The notes under the pieces were generated by a model. It had not been told where the DNA came from. It worked only from the letters and a program-made list of their open reading frames with translations, and searched no databases. Below, in pieces: positions 7,010-16,597 of a DNA stretch of 35,783 nucleotides (positions are counted from its first letter, which is position 1; every line of letters starts with the position of its first letter). Source of the stretch: Bacteroidota bacterium. Its GTDB lineage: Bacteria > Bacteroidota > Bacteroidia > B-17B0 > Aurantibacillaceae. Position numbers and translations under genes: made by a program. The stretch covers positions 1 through 35,783 of the forward strand of contig JAOQAF010000082.1 of the NCBI GenBank assembly GCA_025963735.1, written 5' to 3'.

Positions 7010-8125
7010 ATGACATTTACTCCAATCCGTTTTAGCCACAACGATAAAAATAAGGCCCTCTTTTTCGCAGAATTACGAAAACGGGTTGACGGATATTTTA
7101 AAGAAAATAATATATCCAAACATTATAATACACAAATGGTTATAAAAACCATTGTTCTATTATCCGCATACATCCTGCCTTTTATTGCTTTACTTGTATT
7201 TCAGCCTTCTTTTGGTATGGCGCTTTTACTTTGGTCGGTAATCGGGCTGGCTCTGGCCGGAATAGGCATGAGCGTCATGCATGACGCTAATCACGGGGCC
7301 TATTCCTCAAGCAGTAAAACAAATTACTGGTTAGGCCACTCTTTAAATCTTCTGGGAGGTTCTGTTTTTAACTGGAAACTTCAGCATAATATATTACATC
7401 ATACCTACACCAATGTTGCAGGAGTAGACGATGATATTGATGATAAACTTGTAATGCGCTTTTCTCCGCACACACGTGTTAAGTGGTTTCATAAATTTCA
7501 GGTAGTGTACGCGTTTTTGTTTTACGGAATTCTTACCCTTTACTGGGCTTTGCTTAAAGATTTTATTCAGTTTAACCGTTATACAAAAGATGGCGTAAAT
7601 AAAAGTTCAAAAGCAGAGAACAGAAAAATTTTGCTGCGTATAATTCTGAGTAAAATCGTGTACTTTTCAATTTTTATGGTGTTACCGCTGGCTGTTCTGA
7701 AAATGCCGGTGGGCCAGTATGTGCTGGGCTATTTACTAATGCAGTTTATTGCAGGACTTGTATTAACAGTTATTTTTCAGTTAGCGCATACTGTTGAAAA
7801 AACCACGCATCCGTTACCGGATGAAAATTTTACAATTGAAAATAACTGGGCCATACATCAAATGAACACAACAGTAAATTTTTCAAGAAAAAATAAATTC
7901 ATTTCATGGTACGTGGGAGGCTTAAATTTTCAGGTGGAACACCATTTATTTCCAACTATTTGCCATGTACATTACCCGCAGATTTCTCACATTGTAAAAA
8001 CCACGGCTGAGGAATTTGGTGTGCCTTATCTTGAAAATGAAAGCTTTACCGACGCTTTAAGGTCACATGTTAATACGCTTATCCGTTTTGGTAAATTGCC
8101 TTCCATTAATGAGGCTTTAGCATAA
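7010..8125 (+). CDS. Membrane fatty acid desaturase (acyl-CoA/lipid desaturase)
   Basis: A 371-residue integral membrane di-iron desaturase with all three histidine boxes: HDANH (91-95), HNILHH (126-131) and QVEHH near residue 305. Hydrophobic pairs around residues 42-62 and 70-90 and again around 215-260 give the four-helix layout of the family. The QxxHH third box is typical of front-end (delta-5/6-type) and linoleoyl-CoA desaturase-like members, so it may insert a double bond toward the carboxyl end; there is no fused cytochrome b5. The frame could begin at ATG 6989, but MTFTPIRFS at 7010 is the more family-like start. A -7-like TATCTTCG (6950-6957) lies upstream. Substrate and regioselectivity cannot be told from sequence. 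Confidence 0.9.
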   Translation: MTFTPIRFSHNDKNKALFFAELRKRVDGYFKENNISKHYNTQMVIKTIVLLSAYILPFIALLVFQPSFGMALLLWSVIGLALAGIGMSVMHDANHGAYSSSSKTNYWLGHSLNLLGGSVFNWKLQHNILHHTYTNVAGVDDDIDDKLVMRFSPHTRVKWFHKFQVVYAFLFYGILTLYWALLKDFIQFNRYTKDGVNKSSKAENRKILLRIILSKIVYFSIFMVLPLAVLKMPVGQYVLGYLLMQFIAGLVLTVIFQLAHTVEKTTHPLPDENFTIENNWAIHQMNTTVNFSRKNKFISWYVGGLNFQVEHHLFPTICHVHYPQISHIVKTTAEEFGVPYLENESFTDALRSHVNTLIRFGKLPSINEALA

Positions 8126-8129
8126 AACT

Positions 8130-9065
8130 TTAATAAAGGAATTCCTTTATGGAAGGATCCAGCCTGTTCAAATCCGGCGCCGGATTGGAACGATGAAACT
8201 GTTTTAGCTCATCGTTAATTTGATCAACGCTTTGACTAATTTTTTCGTAAGTGTATTGCTTTTTAATTTTCACTGTGGAGTTACCATACGTTTTTGGAAC
8301 AATCTTTTCACCTTTGTCTTTGGCGGCTAAGTCTGCAAGAAATGTTGGATTGCACATGAAAAACAAGGCGGTACCACCGGCGGGTAGAGGGGTTACATTA
8401 ATAGGCATGGTGTAGGAAGTAAGGTTGGAATTTTTTTCTTTTACACAATAAGGGAAAGGCCCTTTTAACTGATGTCCGTACTTGTTTTTTATTACCACTG
8501 CCATTTCGCGAACCGGATTTCCAACCTCTACTACTTTTCGGGCCGAATCTTCCTTTACAAATCCGATGGAAGAATTATATCCGTAATCATGCTCGGCCAG
8601 TAAATAAAATTTTTCAGTCATTGTAATTGAAGGATCAATGTTAAGATTAGAATCGAGAAAAATACCTGTTCTGGTGCCATTTAATAAGCTATCAGAGCTA
8701 TTACTGAATATAAAATATACTTTACAAAATGTCAGATAGTCCTTATAAGCATGGTAGGTATTGATATTTATAGCGAATTGTTCCTTTTCTTTTTCAAGTG
8801 CAAGCTCAATCTTTCCCTGTGTGCGTAAAGCATCAATGAGTTTGCGGCTGGTTTTTAAACGAACAACCAGTGCGCCTTCTTTCAATTGGTTGATTTGCCA
8901 TGCAGCAATGATGGATTTCTTTTTTCTGAATTTTTCAAACTGCTCCGGATCTTTATAGTCAGCAGATCCATGAATGTTCTTTGAATCGTTATCGCTTTGC
9001 GACATTGCCAACATGGAGGATATAACCAGTAAAAAAGTTATTAATTTATTTAACGCCGGCGCCAT
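8130..9065 (-). CDS. Secreted hypothetical protein overlapping metG
   Basis: A 311-residue protein from ATG 9065 with signal peptide [21 protein letters not shown] longer frame reaches 9095, but residue 11 of that frame gives the proper signal peptide. The mature part is charged and mixed alpha/beta, with a basic helix near the start ([19 protein letters not shown]); no lipobox, catalytic motif or repeat was seen. No family recognised. Its start lies 20 nt inside the end of metG in another frame (both read the same GGCGCCGGCG run), suggesting translational coupling, though a functional link with tRNA charging is not implied. Its last codons overlap an 18-bp palindrome (8133-8150). Confidence 0.75.
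   Translation of the reverse strand: MAPALNKLITFLLVISSMLAMSQSDNDSKNIHGSADYKDPEQFEKFRKKKSIIAAWQINQLKEGALVVRLKTSRKLIDALRTQGKIELALEKEKEQFAININTYHAYKDYLTFCKVYFIFSNSSDSLLNGTRTGIFLDSNLNIDPSITMTEKFYLLAEHDYGYNSSIGFVKEDSARKVVEVGNPVREMAVVIKNKYGHQLKGPFPYCVKEKNSNLTSYTMPINVTPLPAGGTALFFMCNPTFLADLAAKDKGEKIVPKTYGNSTVKIKKQYTYEKISQSVDQINDELKQFHRSNPAPDLNRLDPSIKEFLY
8133..8150. repeat. 18-bp perfect palindrome at a convergent gene end
   Basis: ATAAAGGAATTCCTTTAT is its own reverse complement. It sits between the desaturase stop and the last codons of the convergent secreted protein gene. Being AT-rich and without a T tract it would be a weak bidirectional terminator; a protein-binding site is the alternative. 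Confidence 0.5.
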
Positions 9066-11091
9066 TTTCAATTTGGTTTTTTGTAGGGGAAACAAAGCTT
9101 AATTCACCCTTGACGTTTTCGGCCATTAAAATCATTCCCTGACTTTCAATACCCTTAATTTTACGGGGCGCCAGGTTTGCGAGCATAATTACTTTTTGTC
9201 CGATAATGTTTTCAGGTTTGTAATAAGCGGCAATACCACTTACAACGGTTCGCGTATCTATGCCTGTGTCGAGAGTTAACTTTAAAAGTTTATCTGTCTT
9301 GGGAACCGCTTCAGCCGCGGTAATGGTGGCCACCCGAATATCCATTTTAGAAAAGTCGTCGAACGTAGTTTCTGTTTTAACGGGTTCCACCTGCTTTTCA
9401 ATTATATTGGCTTCTTTACTTTTTTGCAGTTTTTCTAATTGCTTTGCTATTTCATCATCATCTATCTTCGCAAATAGAATAATATTATCCGCACTTATTT
9501 TGTGCCCTGCCGCAATGTTATTTGTGTTCTTACTGCTGTTCCATTTCAGTTGCGGCATGTTAAGCATACTGAATAATCTTTTGCTGGTAAAAGGAATGAA
9601 TGGTTCGCATACAATGGCAAGGTTCGCGGAAATCTGCAAGGCAACATTCATAATTGTTCTAACCCTCTTTTCATCGGTTTTAATTACTTTCCAGGGTTCC
9701 TGCTCAGCAAGGTATTTATTTCCTACACGGGCAAGGTTCATCATTTCTGAAAGCGCTTCCCTGAATTTAAATTTTTCAAGTGCGGCCGATATTTTTCCGG
9801 GAGTTTTTGCAATTTCATCTAATACCAAAAGGTCTGTTTTGGTGTACTCGCTAACTTCAGGTACAATACCATTATAATTTTTATTGGTTAATACAACCAC
9901 GCGATTAATAAAATTACCAAGTATATCTGCAAGCTCGCTGTTATTTTTTGTTTGAAAATCTTTCCATGTAAAATCATTATCCTTGGCCTCGGGGGCATTG
10001 GCACACAATGAATAACGCAATACGTCCTGCTTGTCCTTAAATTCAAGCAAGTATTCATGCAGCCATACCGCCCAGTTGCGTGACGTAGAAATTTTATCGC
10101 CTTCCAGATTTAAGAATTCGTTGGCCGGAACATTATCGGCAAGTATAAATTCACCGTGCTCCATTAACATGGCAGGAAAAATAATACAATGAAATACGAT
10201 ATTATCTTTACCTATAAAATGTATAAGACGCGACTCTTCGCTTTTCCAATAGCTTTCCCAGGTTTCGGGTAAAAGTTCTTTAGTGGCAGAGATGTATCCT
10301 ATTGGAGCGTCAAACCAAACATATAATACCTTTCCTTCAGCCCCTTCAACCGGTACGGGAACGCCCCAATCCAGATCACGTGTCATGGCCCTTGGTTGTA
10401 AACCGTCTCCGCTGTCAAGCCAGCTTTTACACTGACCATAAACGTTAGTTTTCCAGTCTTTATGTTTTTCTAAATAATCTTTAATTTTTGGTTGTAATTT
10501 ATCAAGAGGTAAAAACCAGTTCTTTGTTTTTTTTAATACCGGTTTACTTCCACTCAAGGTGGATTTAGGGTCTATTAAATCGGTAGCGTTTAAAGAAGAC
10601 CCGCATTTTTCGCACTGATCGCCATATGCATTTGGGTTAGCGCATTTCGGACAGGTGCCAACAATATACCTGTCGGCCAGAAATTGCTGAGCGCTTTCAT
10701 CAAAATATTGTTCGGTAATCTGTTCGGTGAAACTGTTTTTGTCGTAAAGTTTTTTAAAAAAATCTGACGCCGTTTGACTGTGTACTTTTGAAGATGTTCT
10801 TGAATAAATATCAAATGAAATCCCAAATTCATTAAAGGCGTCACCCATTATTTTGTGGTACTTATCTACTACTGCCTGCGGTGTTGTATTTTCTTTTTTC
10901 GCTTTAATGGTTATAGGAACACCGTGCTCATCACTTCCGCATATAAACTTCACATCGTGACCAATGCTTCTAAGGTAGCGAACATAAATATCCGCGGGTA
11001 AATAACAACCCGCCAGATGACCTATATGAACAGGCCCGTTGGCATAAGGAAGAGCAGCTGTAACAAGGGTTCTTTTAAATTGTGAAGCCAT
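9046..11091 (-). CDS. metG: Methionyl-tRNA synthetase
   Basis: Charges tRNA-Met with methionine in the cytosol. The class I signature HIGH is present (PVHIGHLAG, residues 20-28), with KISTS in place of KMSKS ([10 protein letters not shown]). A CPKC...CEKC zinc knuckle (in [20 protein letters not shown]) lies in the connective domain, followed by the anticodon-binding helical domain. A C-terminal EMAP/Trbp111-like tRNA-binding domain ([14 protein letters not shown] to the end) is included, so this is the long dimeric form of about 681 residues. ATG 11106 would add five residues; [11 protein letters not shown] at 11091 looks the more natural start, but the choice is not firm. A TATCTTTA -7-like box (11181-11174) lies upstream. 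Confidence 0.95.
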   Translation of the reverse strand: MASQFKRTLVTAALPYANGPVHIGHLAGCYLPADIYVRYLRSIGHDVKFICGSDEHGVPITIKAKKENTTPQAVVDKYHKIMGDAFNEFGISFDIYSRTSSKVHSQTASDFFKKLYDKNSFTEQITEQYFDESAQQFLADRYIVGTCPKCANPNAYGDQCEKCGSSLNATDLIDPKSTLSGSKPVLKKTKNWFLPLDKLQPKIKDYLEKHKDWKTNVYGQCKSWLDSGDGLQPRAMTRDLDWGVPVPVEGAEGKVLYVWFDAPIGYISATKELLPETWESYWKSEESRLIHFIGKDNIVFHCIIFPAMLMEHGEFILADNVPANEFLNLEGDKISTSRNWAVWLHEYLLEFKDKQDVLRYSLCANAPEAKDNDFTWKDFQTKNNSELADILGNFINRVVVLTNKNYNGIVPEVSEYTKTDLLVLDEIAKTPGKISAALEKFKFREALSEMMNLARVGNKYLAEQEPWKVIKTDEKRVRTIMNVALQISANLAIVCEPFIPFTSKRLFSMLNMPQLKWNSSKNTNNIAAGHKISADNIILFAKIDDDEIAKQLEKLQKSKEANIIEKQVEPVKTETTFDDFSKMDIRVATITAAEAVPKTDKLLKLTLDTGIDTRTVVSGIAAYYKPENIIGQKVIMLANLAPRKIKGIESQGMILMAENVKGELSFVSPTKNQIENGAGVK

Positions 11092-11173
11092 AAATTGATT
11101 ATTCAAAAACGCAGACCGTTATATTAAAATAAATGCGTTTGCTTGTGAATTGAATGTTTTTATTAATTTAGCG

Positions 11174-11181
11174 TAAAGATA
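11174..11181 (-). promoter_or_regulatory. Probable -7 box for metG
   Basis: Read on the minus strand this is TATCTTTA, one mismatch from TAnnTTTG, about 83 nt before the metG start. No clear -33 TTG is seen, so it is a weak call. Confidence 0.35.
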
Positions 11182-11224
11182 CTTATAAGTGTTGTAAAAA
11201 ATAAATTAATAAGTCATTAAAAAA

Positions 11225-11902
11225 ATGGGAAATCAAAAAGAAATCTGGAAACCTGTAAGCTTTAAAGGTAAAAAGCCGGGAGTAAAGTATGCAGTGTCAA
11301 GTCAAGGAAGATTTGGCGTTATTACTGATAAGAAAGGTAGCGTTGAGGTTAGAACTTTTCAACCACAGGACGGAGGTTACCGGTATAACTATAAACTTAA
11401 CGGTAAATCAAAAGGTTTGTTCATCTATAAAGAAGTTGCAAAAGCGTTTGTAAAAAAGTCTTCTCCAAAACAAACGATGGTTATAAGAAAAGATCATGAT
11501 TATTTAAATGATAAACCTTCTAATTTAAAATGGGTAACACCTCAGGAGCACAGAGAACATGTTACATTCAGCCCTAATTCTATACAATCGCGCAAGCGTA
11601 GGGCAATAACAATAAGCAGTACCGCAAAAGTTTTTGATGAAAAGAAAGTACTTGAAGTAAAAAAACTTATCTGGGATCCTAAAAGAAAATTAACCTTTAA
11701 GCAGATAGCGGCTAAATTTAAAGTTTCTGAAATGCAGATTTATCGTATCAAAAGCGGTGAATTGTGGTATCATGTTAAAGTGAATAATGAACCTGAAAAT
11801 AAAAAGTACAAACAAAATATTCAGAACATCGCTTTTCAGGAAAAACAAAAAGAGAAGAAAAATAAAATAACGGTTAAAAAATCAGCGAAAGCCCGCAGAT
11901 AA
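11225..11902 (+). CDS. NUMOD4/HNH-derived DNA-binding protein, apparently catalytically dead
   Basis: A 225-residue basic protein. Residues about 6-55 resemble NUMOD4 (EIWKPVSFKG; YAVSSQGRFGVI), the DNA-recognition module of homing endonucleases. Residues about 66-112 align without gaps to the HNH nuclease core of that family (VAKAF...VIRKDHDYLNDKPSNLKWVTPQEHREH), but where active members have VNH, the catalytic histidine is Arg88; Asn95 and the NLxW part are kept. Residues about 138-180 form a helix-turn-helix (LTFKQIAAKFKVSEMQIYRIKSG). The tail is strongly basic (KKSAKARR). It probably binds DNA without cutting it, as a domesticated regulator or chromosome-associated protein. It lies between metG and the LD-carboxypeptidase gene, with no intron or element boundary visible. 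Confidence 0.75.
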   Translation: MGNQKEIWKPVSFKGKKPGVKYAVSSQGRFGVITDKKGSVEVRTFQPQDGGYRYNYKLNGKSKGLFIYKEVAKAFVKKSSPKQTMVIRKDHDYLNDKPSNLKWVTPQEHREHVTFSPNSIQSRKRRAITISSTAKVFDEKKVLEVKKLIWDPKRKLTFKQIAAKFKVSEMQIYRIKSGELWYHVKVNNEPENKKYKQNIQNIAFQEKQKEKKNKITVKKSAKARR

Positions 11903-11916
11903 TTCCGGTATTATTC

Positions 11917-12813
11917 ATGATCACTGTTCCTGCCTATTTACAAGAAGGCGATTTGATTTTACTTATTGCCACCGCCCGTAAGCGCTCCAGGGAAAGCGTT
12001 CAGCCTGCCATAGACATACTTACAGGTTGGGGACTTAGGGTTGAAACAGGCCTCAATGTTTTTAAAGAGCATCATCAATTCGCAGGAAGCGATGAAGAAC
12101 GGGCGCGGGATTTGCAATGGGCACTGAATCATAAAACAGCAAAGGCTATTTTAGTAACCGGCGGCGGATACGGTACCTTAAGAATAATTGATTCCGTTAG
12201 TTTTAAAGGGATGGTTAAATATCCAAAATGGTTTATCGGTTATAGTGATGTTACGGTTATACATAACCGTCTTCATAACTTAAAAATGGCATCGTTACAT
12301 GCCACCATGGCTTTCCAGTTTCCAAAACATACTGAAGCAACACATTCGCTAAAAAAAGCATTGTTCGGAGAAAAAATAAATTATAATCTTAAACCAAATG
12401 CATTCAACAGAAAAGGCAAGGCCAAAGGAATAATTATAGGTGGTAATCTTTCACTTTTGTTTGCGGTAAGCGGAAGTATTGATGATATTTCTACCAGAGG
12501 TAAAATATTATTTCTTGAAGATCTGGATGAACAATTATATCATTTGGATAGAATGATGCTTCAGTTAAAGCGAAGTGGTAAATTAAAACATTTGAAAGGT
12601 TTGGTTGTAGGAGGCATGAGTGAAATGAAAGACAATGCCGTTCCTTACGGGAATACACCTGAACAAATAATAATGGATGCGGTAAAAGATTATAATTATC
12701 CGGTATGTTTTGAATTTCCCGCGGGACACATAGACGATAACAGGGCCATATATTTTGGTAAAAAAGTAACGATGGATATAACTGCTAAAAAAGCTATTTT
12801 AAAGTATATATAA
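11917..12813 (+). CDS. LD-carboxypeptidase, peptidase family S66
   Basis: A 298-residue serine peptidase that removes the terminal D-alanine from murein tetrapeptides during cell-wall recycling. The S66 catalytic triad is visible: Ser110 in GYSDVT, Glu201 in LEDLDEQLYHLDRM and His271 in PAGHIDDN, plus the conserved VTGGGYGTLRI turn. No signal peptide, so a cytosolic LdcA-like role is likely; substrate preference cannot be proven. It starts 14 nt after the NUMOD4-type gene and is followed 17 nt later by the alpha/beta hydrolase gene; the three may be one transcript. Confidence 0.9.
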   Translation: MITVPAYLQEGDLILLIATARKRSRESVQPAIDILTGWGLRVETGLNVFKEHHQFAGSDEERARDLQWALNHKTAKAILVTGGGYGTLRIIDSVSFKGMVKYPKWFIGYSDVTVIHNRLHNLKMASLHATMAFQFPKHTEATHSLKKALFGEKINYNLKPNAFNRKGKAKGIIIGGNLSLLFAVSGSIDDISTRGKILFLEDLDEQLYHLDRMMLQLKRSGKLKHLKGLVVGGMSEMKDNAVPYGNTPEQIIMDAVKDYNYPVCFEFPAGHIDDNRAIYFGKKVTMDITAKKAILKYI

Positions 12814-12830
12814 AAAATTAAATAAAAAGT

Positions 12831-13631
12831 ATGATCTGCAAAACTCACGATAATCTTGACGTATACTATGAGGTACAAGGCAACGAGCAAAGCATGGAAA
12901 CCATTGTTTTTTTAAATGGATTAACTCAGTCTACCTTATCCTGGTATTTTGTACAACAGCATTTTAAAGCAGATTATAAAATAATTCTTTTAGATTTTAT
13001 TTTTCAGGGACAAAGCAGTAAAGAAGGAGAGTGGAGAAATTTTGATCAGCACGCAAAGGATGTTAAAGCTGTACTTGATAAAGAGAGTATTAAACATCCT
13101 GTGATAATTGGTTTGTCTTACGGCAGCGCTGTGGGGCAGCACTTTGCAGTTCTTTACCCAACGTATTTAAAAAAGCTTATACTTATTGCTACTTTCGCTC
13201 ACAGTACTCCTTATTTTGAAGCTATTGGTTACAGCTGGGCGCGCGCGCTCGAAACCGGCGGATATAACTTAATGCTGGATGTAATGTTGCCAAACGTATT
13301 AAGCGAAAATTATTTTAATAACCCTTTAATTCCAATTGACATGATGAAGGCTGCGAGAAAAGGACTGAATGAAAATAATGAAGCCTTAATGAAGTTGATG
13401 CATGCAACAAACGACAGGAAAGATTTCCGGCCAAGGTTGAAAGAAATTCAAGCTCCTACTTTAATAATACATGGAGAAAAAGATCTTTTGATCCCCTTAC
13501 ACATGGCAAATGAAGTACATCTGAACATTAAAAATTCTGAAATGACAATTATTAAAAAGGCAGGTCATACTTTGAATCTTGAAGCGGTGCCTGAAGTTTG
13601 CGAAGCCATTAAAAGTTTCCTTGCTAAATAA
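12831..13631 (+). CDS. Alpha/beta-fold hydrolase
   Basis: A 266-residue cytosolic hydrolase. Nucleophile elbow GLSYGS with Ser96, acid Asp218 (HGEKDLLIP) and base His246 (KAGHTLNLE) form the triad, and an FLNGLTQS loop at 27-34 gives the oxyanion region. It resembles the many 3-oxoadipate enol-lactonase or esterase-like proteins, but no specific substrate can be read from the sequence. It is probably co-transcribed with the LD-carboxypeptidase. Its stop overlaps that of the convergent bshB1 gene by 8 nt, leaving no room for a dedicated terminator. Confidence 0.85.
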   Translation: MICKTHDNLDVYYEVQGNEQSMETIVFLNGLTQSTLSWYFVQQHFKADYKIILLDFIFQGQSSKEGEWRNFDQHAKDVKAVLDKESIKHPVIIGLSYGSAVGQHFAVLYPTYLKKLILIATFAHSTPYFEAIGYSWARALETGGYNLMLDVMLPNVLSENYFNNPLIPIDMMKAARKGLNENNEALMKLMHATNDRKDFRPRLKEIQAPTLIIHGEKDLLIPLHMANEVHLNIKNSEMTIIKKAGHTLNLEAVPEVCEAIKSFLAK

Positions 13632-14340
13632 GATCAAATAGGTTATTTACACCCGCATATCTGTTAGTAGTAAATCCTTCGGCATACTGAACATTTATCG
13701 CCCTTCCCCAAACAGACATTTTTGCGTTTACGTTTTCTAAAAAATTTTTTCCGGAAATGGGAGTTTCAGGTTCTTTTGAAGAAGGATCATAAAATTGCGA
13801 TGAAAATGCCATAATGGCTTTATGTTTTGTTTCCACAAAATCACTTATATCAATTACAAAGTGAGGATGAATATATTGATCCTGTATGTAATGATAAACT
13901 GCTTTTGGTCGCCAGGCGGCCTGAGCCGCATTATCGAATGATGTTTCAATCTTAACAAGACCGCTGTAAAAACAAGCGTCCGTTACAAGTTTGGCGGCTC
14001 GTCCATGATCAGGATGCCGGTCACTAATGGCGTTACACAATATAATGTCGGGTCGGTGCAGTCGTATCTGTTCGATAATTCTTAGCTGGTGAGTCTGATC
14101 GTTGGTAAAAAAACCGTCTTTAAAATTAAGTTGTGTTCTGAAATCAACGCCGAGTATTTTAGCCGACTGCATGGCTTCTTTTGTTCTGAGTTCGGCACTT
14201 CCCCGTGTACCAAGCTCTCCAAGAGTAAGATCAAGAATGCCAGCTTTTTTCCCGAGTGAAATATGTTTGAGTATGGTACCGCTGCAGGAAAGTTCAACAT
14301 CATCGGGGTGAATACCTATGGCGAGAATATCTACTTTCAT
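13624..14340 (-). CDS. bshB1: Bacillithiol biosynthesis deacetylase BshB1
   Basis: A 238-residue zinc-dependent LmbE/PIG-L-family deacetylase that removes acetyl from N-acetylglucosaminyl malate in bacillithiol (BSH) synthesis. The metal-site motifs HPDD (11-14) and HPDH (109-112) are intact, with the family's [13 protein letters not shown] and AEGFTTNRY near the end. BSH is the main low-molecular-weight thiol in many Bacteroidota. Its ATG overlaps the lpxD stop (ATGA, 14337-14340), so the two are translationally coupled. The BshA and BshC genes are not in this window. Confidence 0.95.
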   Translation of the reverse strand: MKVDILAIGIHPDDVELSCSGTILKHISLGKKAGILDLTLGELGTRGSAELRTKEAMQSAKILGVDFRTQLNFKDGFFTNDQTHQLRIIEQIRLHRPDIILCNAISDRHPDHGRAAKLVTDACFYSGLVKIETSFDNAAQAAWRPKAVYHYIQDQYIHPHFVIDISDFVETKHKAIMAFSSQFYDPSSKEPETPISGKNFLENVNAKMSVWGRAINVQYAEGFTTNRYAGVNNLFDLI

Positions 14341-15374
14341 TTGGAGTTTAATTTTTTGGTGAGATCATTAATGCGGTCGTTCAATTTAGGAAGGCTTCTG
14401 AACAAAACATAACTCCGTTTATAATCACCTATGCTGAACGCCGGTGAGCCCTGAACAATGTCTCCTTCTTTTTCAATGCTGTTGCCTATGCCTGACTGCC
14501 CGGCAATTTTAACACCGTCGGCAATCTTAATATGGCCTACAATTCCAACCTGTGCAGCAATCATGCAGTTTTTGCCAACTTTGGTTGAGCCGGCTACGCC
14601 TGTTAATCCGGCTATAACAGTATTTTCACCCACCTCGACATTATGCGCTATCTGAACAAGGTTGTCAAGTTTAACTCCTTTGCGCAAAATGGTTGAACCC
14701 ATGGTTGCCCTGTCAATTGAGCTATTTGAACCTATCTCTACCTGATCTTCAATAATAACATTTCCTATTTGCGGCACTTTTGCAAATGCTTCACCCTGCG
14801 AATTTGGCGCGAAACCAAAGCCGTCGCTTCCTATAACAGTGTTGGAATGAATAGTACAATGTCCGCCAATCTTACATTCGTGATAAATTTTTACGCCGGG
14901 ATAAATGCACGTGTTATCTCCTATTGTACAGTTATCGCCAACATACACATTCGGGTAAATTTTTACATTATTTCCAATCTGAACATTCTGACCAATGTAT
15001 GCGAAAGCTCCTATGTAGCAATCGGTGCCAAGCTTAGCGGTTTGATGGATAAAACTTGGCTGTTCTATACCTGTTTTCGAACCTTTTACTTCATGATACA
15101 TTGCCAGTAATTTGGCAAACGATTCATATGCATTGTCAACGCGAATTAAAGTGCATGTACTCTTAATGGGTTTGTCAAGTACAAGACTGTTATTAACTAT
15201 AACTATGCTTGCATCCGTTGTATAAATGTACGGTGTGTATTTTGGATTTGATAAAAATGAAAGTGTTTTAGGTAAACCTTCTTCAATCTTGGAGAGATTA
15301 TTAACCAGGGCATTTTTGTCGCCTTCAACGGTTCCGTTAAGGAGTTGCGCGATTTGTTGAGCTGAAAATTCCAT
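14337..15374 (-). CDS. lpxD: UDP-3-O-acylglucosamine N-acyltransferase LpxD
   Basis: A 345-residue left-handed beta-helix enzyme that N-acylates UDP-3-O-acyl-glucosamine with an acyl-ACP, the third step of lipid A synthesis. The N-terminal uridine-binding domain (residues 1 to about 100; [16 protein letters not shown]) is followed by hexapeptide repeats ([20 protein letters not shown] onward) with the catalytic-histidine segment [16 protein letters not shown], and a C-terminal helix ([15 protein letters not shown]). It lies 27 nt downstream of the glycosyltransferase gene on the same strand and overlaps bshB1, so the three form one run. It acts at the inner membrane's cytosolic face, and its presence indicates a lipid A-containing outer membrane. 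Confidence 0.95.
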   Translation of the reverse strand: MEFSAQQIAQLLNGTVEGDKNALVNNLSKIEEGLPKTLSFLSNPKYTPYIYTTDASIVIVNNSLVLDKPIKSTCTLIRVDNAYESFAKLLAMYHEVKGSKTGIEQPSFIHQTAKLGTDCYIGAFAYIGQNVQIGNNVKIYPNVYVGDNCTIGDNTCIYPGVKIYHECKIGGHCTIHSNTVIGSDGFGFAPNSQGEAFAKVPQIGNVIIEDQVEIGSNSSIDRATMGSTILRKGVKLDNLVQIAHNVEVGENTVIAGLTGVAGSTKVGKNCMIAAQVGIVGHIKIADGVKIAGQSGIGNSIEKEGDIVQGSPAFSIGDYKRSYVLFRSLPKLNDRINDLTKKLNSK

Positions 15375-15401
15375 AATGTTTAGTATATAAAAGTAATAAA
15401 A

Positions 15402-16529
15402 TTAATAGTGAATGTTTTTAATTATCTCTAAATACTTTTGTCTTTCATTCTCCCAGTTGAGTTCACCTGCCGCCTTAAATGTATTTGTTTTTAATTGATT
15501 TAATCTGTCGGAAGAAAGAAGGCCATTGATCACTGAGGCAATGTGTTTGGGGTCATGATTCTCAATAAAAATACCAACGTCATATTTGGAAATAATTTTT
15601 TCCAGTTCCGGTAAACGGCTTGATAATACGGGGATTCCGGCGTGGAGATAATCAAATATTTTATTGGGCAGACTATTAAAATAATTGAGATTGGTGTTTT
15701 TGTCGATGCTCACGCCAAGATCGGCATTGTATGTATACGCCATTAATTCTTTACGCGGTATTTTTTTTATAAGGATTACTTTTTCGCGGAGGTTAAGTTC
15801 CAATATCCTCTTTTCAAGAATCCGCCACACGTCTCCGCTTCCAATAATATAAAGAATGGCATTGCTTACATACCGCATGGCCTCAATTAATTCTTCGGCT
15901 CCCCGGTCAATATTAATTCCCGCGCCCTGCATGATTATTATTTTTTTATCGGTGCGCATATTAAGGCGTTGCCGTGAAACAGGTTTAAAATCTTTTAATG
16001 GAGAAGGAATGTTTCTTATGACTTTAAATTGAACCCCATACTTATTTTCAAAAATTTTAGCAATACTTTCATTAACGGTTAAACAATTTTTTAAGCGAGG
16101 AATAATTTTTCTTTCAAGTTTAAGCCAAGCCTTTCTTTTAAACGAAGAGTTTATTAATTCGGGTACCTCGGTAAAAAGTTCGTGACTATCATACACGAGA
16201 GGAATTTTTTTTAGTTTACTGACCAGATAATTTGGTAAAAGCGTGTCAAGATCGTTTGCAAAAAGCAGATCTCTTTTAATAAATAATAATTTAAGAAAAA
16301 GCCGCAGGTTAAAAAACAGATAAAACAGCGGGCCTTGTTTGAAAATCAGATTCATCCTTACCGCCTTAAATTGCCATGCAGGCAAAGGAAGAGATTCGGG
16401 CAACACTCTGCCAATCAGAATTACCTCATAACCTGACTCTATTAGCACCTGACATGTTTTATTAACACGGTTATCGGTTACAAGATCGTTAATAACACTA
16501 ACGGCGGCTATTTTTTTTGTTGTAAACAA
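15402..16529 (-). CDS. GT4-type glycosyltransferase
   Basis: A 375-residue glycosyltransferase with two Rossmann-like halves. Residues 91-97 (ANDLDTL) and 112-124 (VYDSHELFTEVPE) are typical acceptor-side motifs; residues 199-218 (MQGAGINIDRGAEELIEA) form the N-terminal edge of the sugar-nucleotide domain, and 287-310 (LPNKIFDYLHAGIPVLSS...ELE) the nucleotide-sugar site with the conserved glutamate. There is no signal peptide, but a hydrophobic stretch at 68-85 may touch the membrane. It likely adds a sugar to lipopolysaccharide or another surface glycan, which fits lpxD downstream. Donor and acceptor are unknown. Confidence 0.85.
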   Translation of the reverse strand: MFTTKKIAAVSVINDLVTDNRVNKTCQVLIESGYEVILIGRVLPESLPLPAWQFKAVRMNLIFKQGPLFYLFFNLRLFLKLLFIKRDLLFANDLDTLLPNYLVSKLKKIPLVYDSHELFTEVPELINSSFKRKAWLKLERKIIPRLKNCLTVNESIAKIFENKYGVQFKVIRNIPSPLKDFKPVSRQRLNMRTDKKIIIMQGAGINIDRGAEELIEAMRYVSNAILYIIGSGDVWRILEKRILELNLREKVILIKKIPRKELMAYTYNADLGVSIDKNTNLNYFNSLPNKIFDYLHAGIPVLSSRLPELEKIISKYDVGIFIENHDPKHIASVINGLLSSDRLNQLKTNTFKAAGELNWENERQKYLEIIKNIHY

Positions 16530-16549
16530 ACGGTTTGTTGATATCAGCC

Positions 16550-16557
16550 TAAAGATA
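16550..16557 (-). promoter_or_regulatory. Probable -7 box for the glycosyltransferase-lpxD-bshB1 run
   Basis: On the minus strand this reads TATCTTTA, the same form as the metG box, 20 nt before the glycosyltransferase start. No clear -33 TTG. It lies in the 68-nt gap divergent from murB. Confidence 0.35.
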
Positions 16558-16582
16558 GAAATATTACCCTTATTTTATTGGT

Positions 16583-16590
16583 TATTTTTG
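16583..16590 (+). promoter_or_regulatory. Possible -7 box very close to the murB ATG
   Basis: TATTTTTG matches TAnnTTTG exactly but ends only 7 nt before the murB ATG, and no -33 TTG at normal spacing was found. If used, it would give an almost leaderless mRNA. Confidence 0.35.
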
Positions 16591-16597
16591 TTGATGA

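Noticed and set aside
9260-9877. 205-codon plus-strand frame
   Set aside because: It lies wholly antisense to metG, whose motifs are unmistakable; the hydrophobic product is a shadow.
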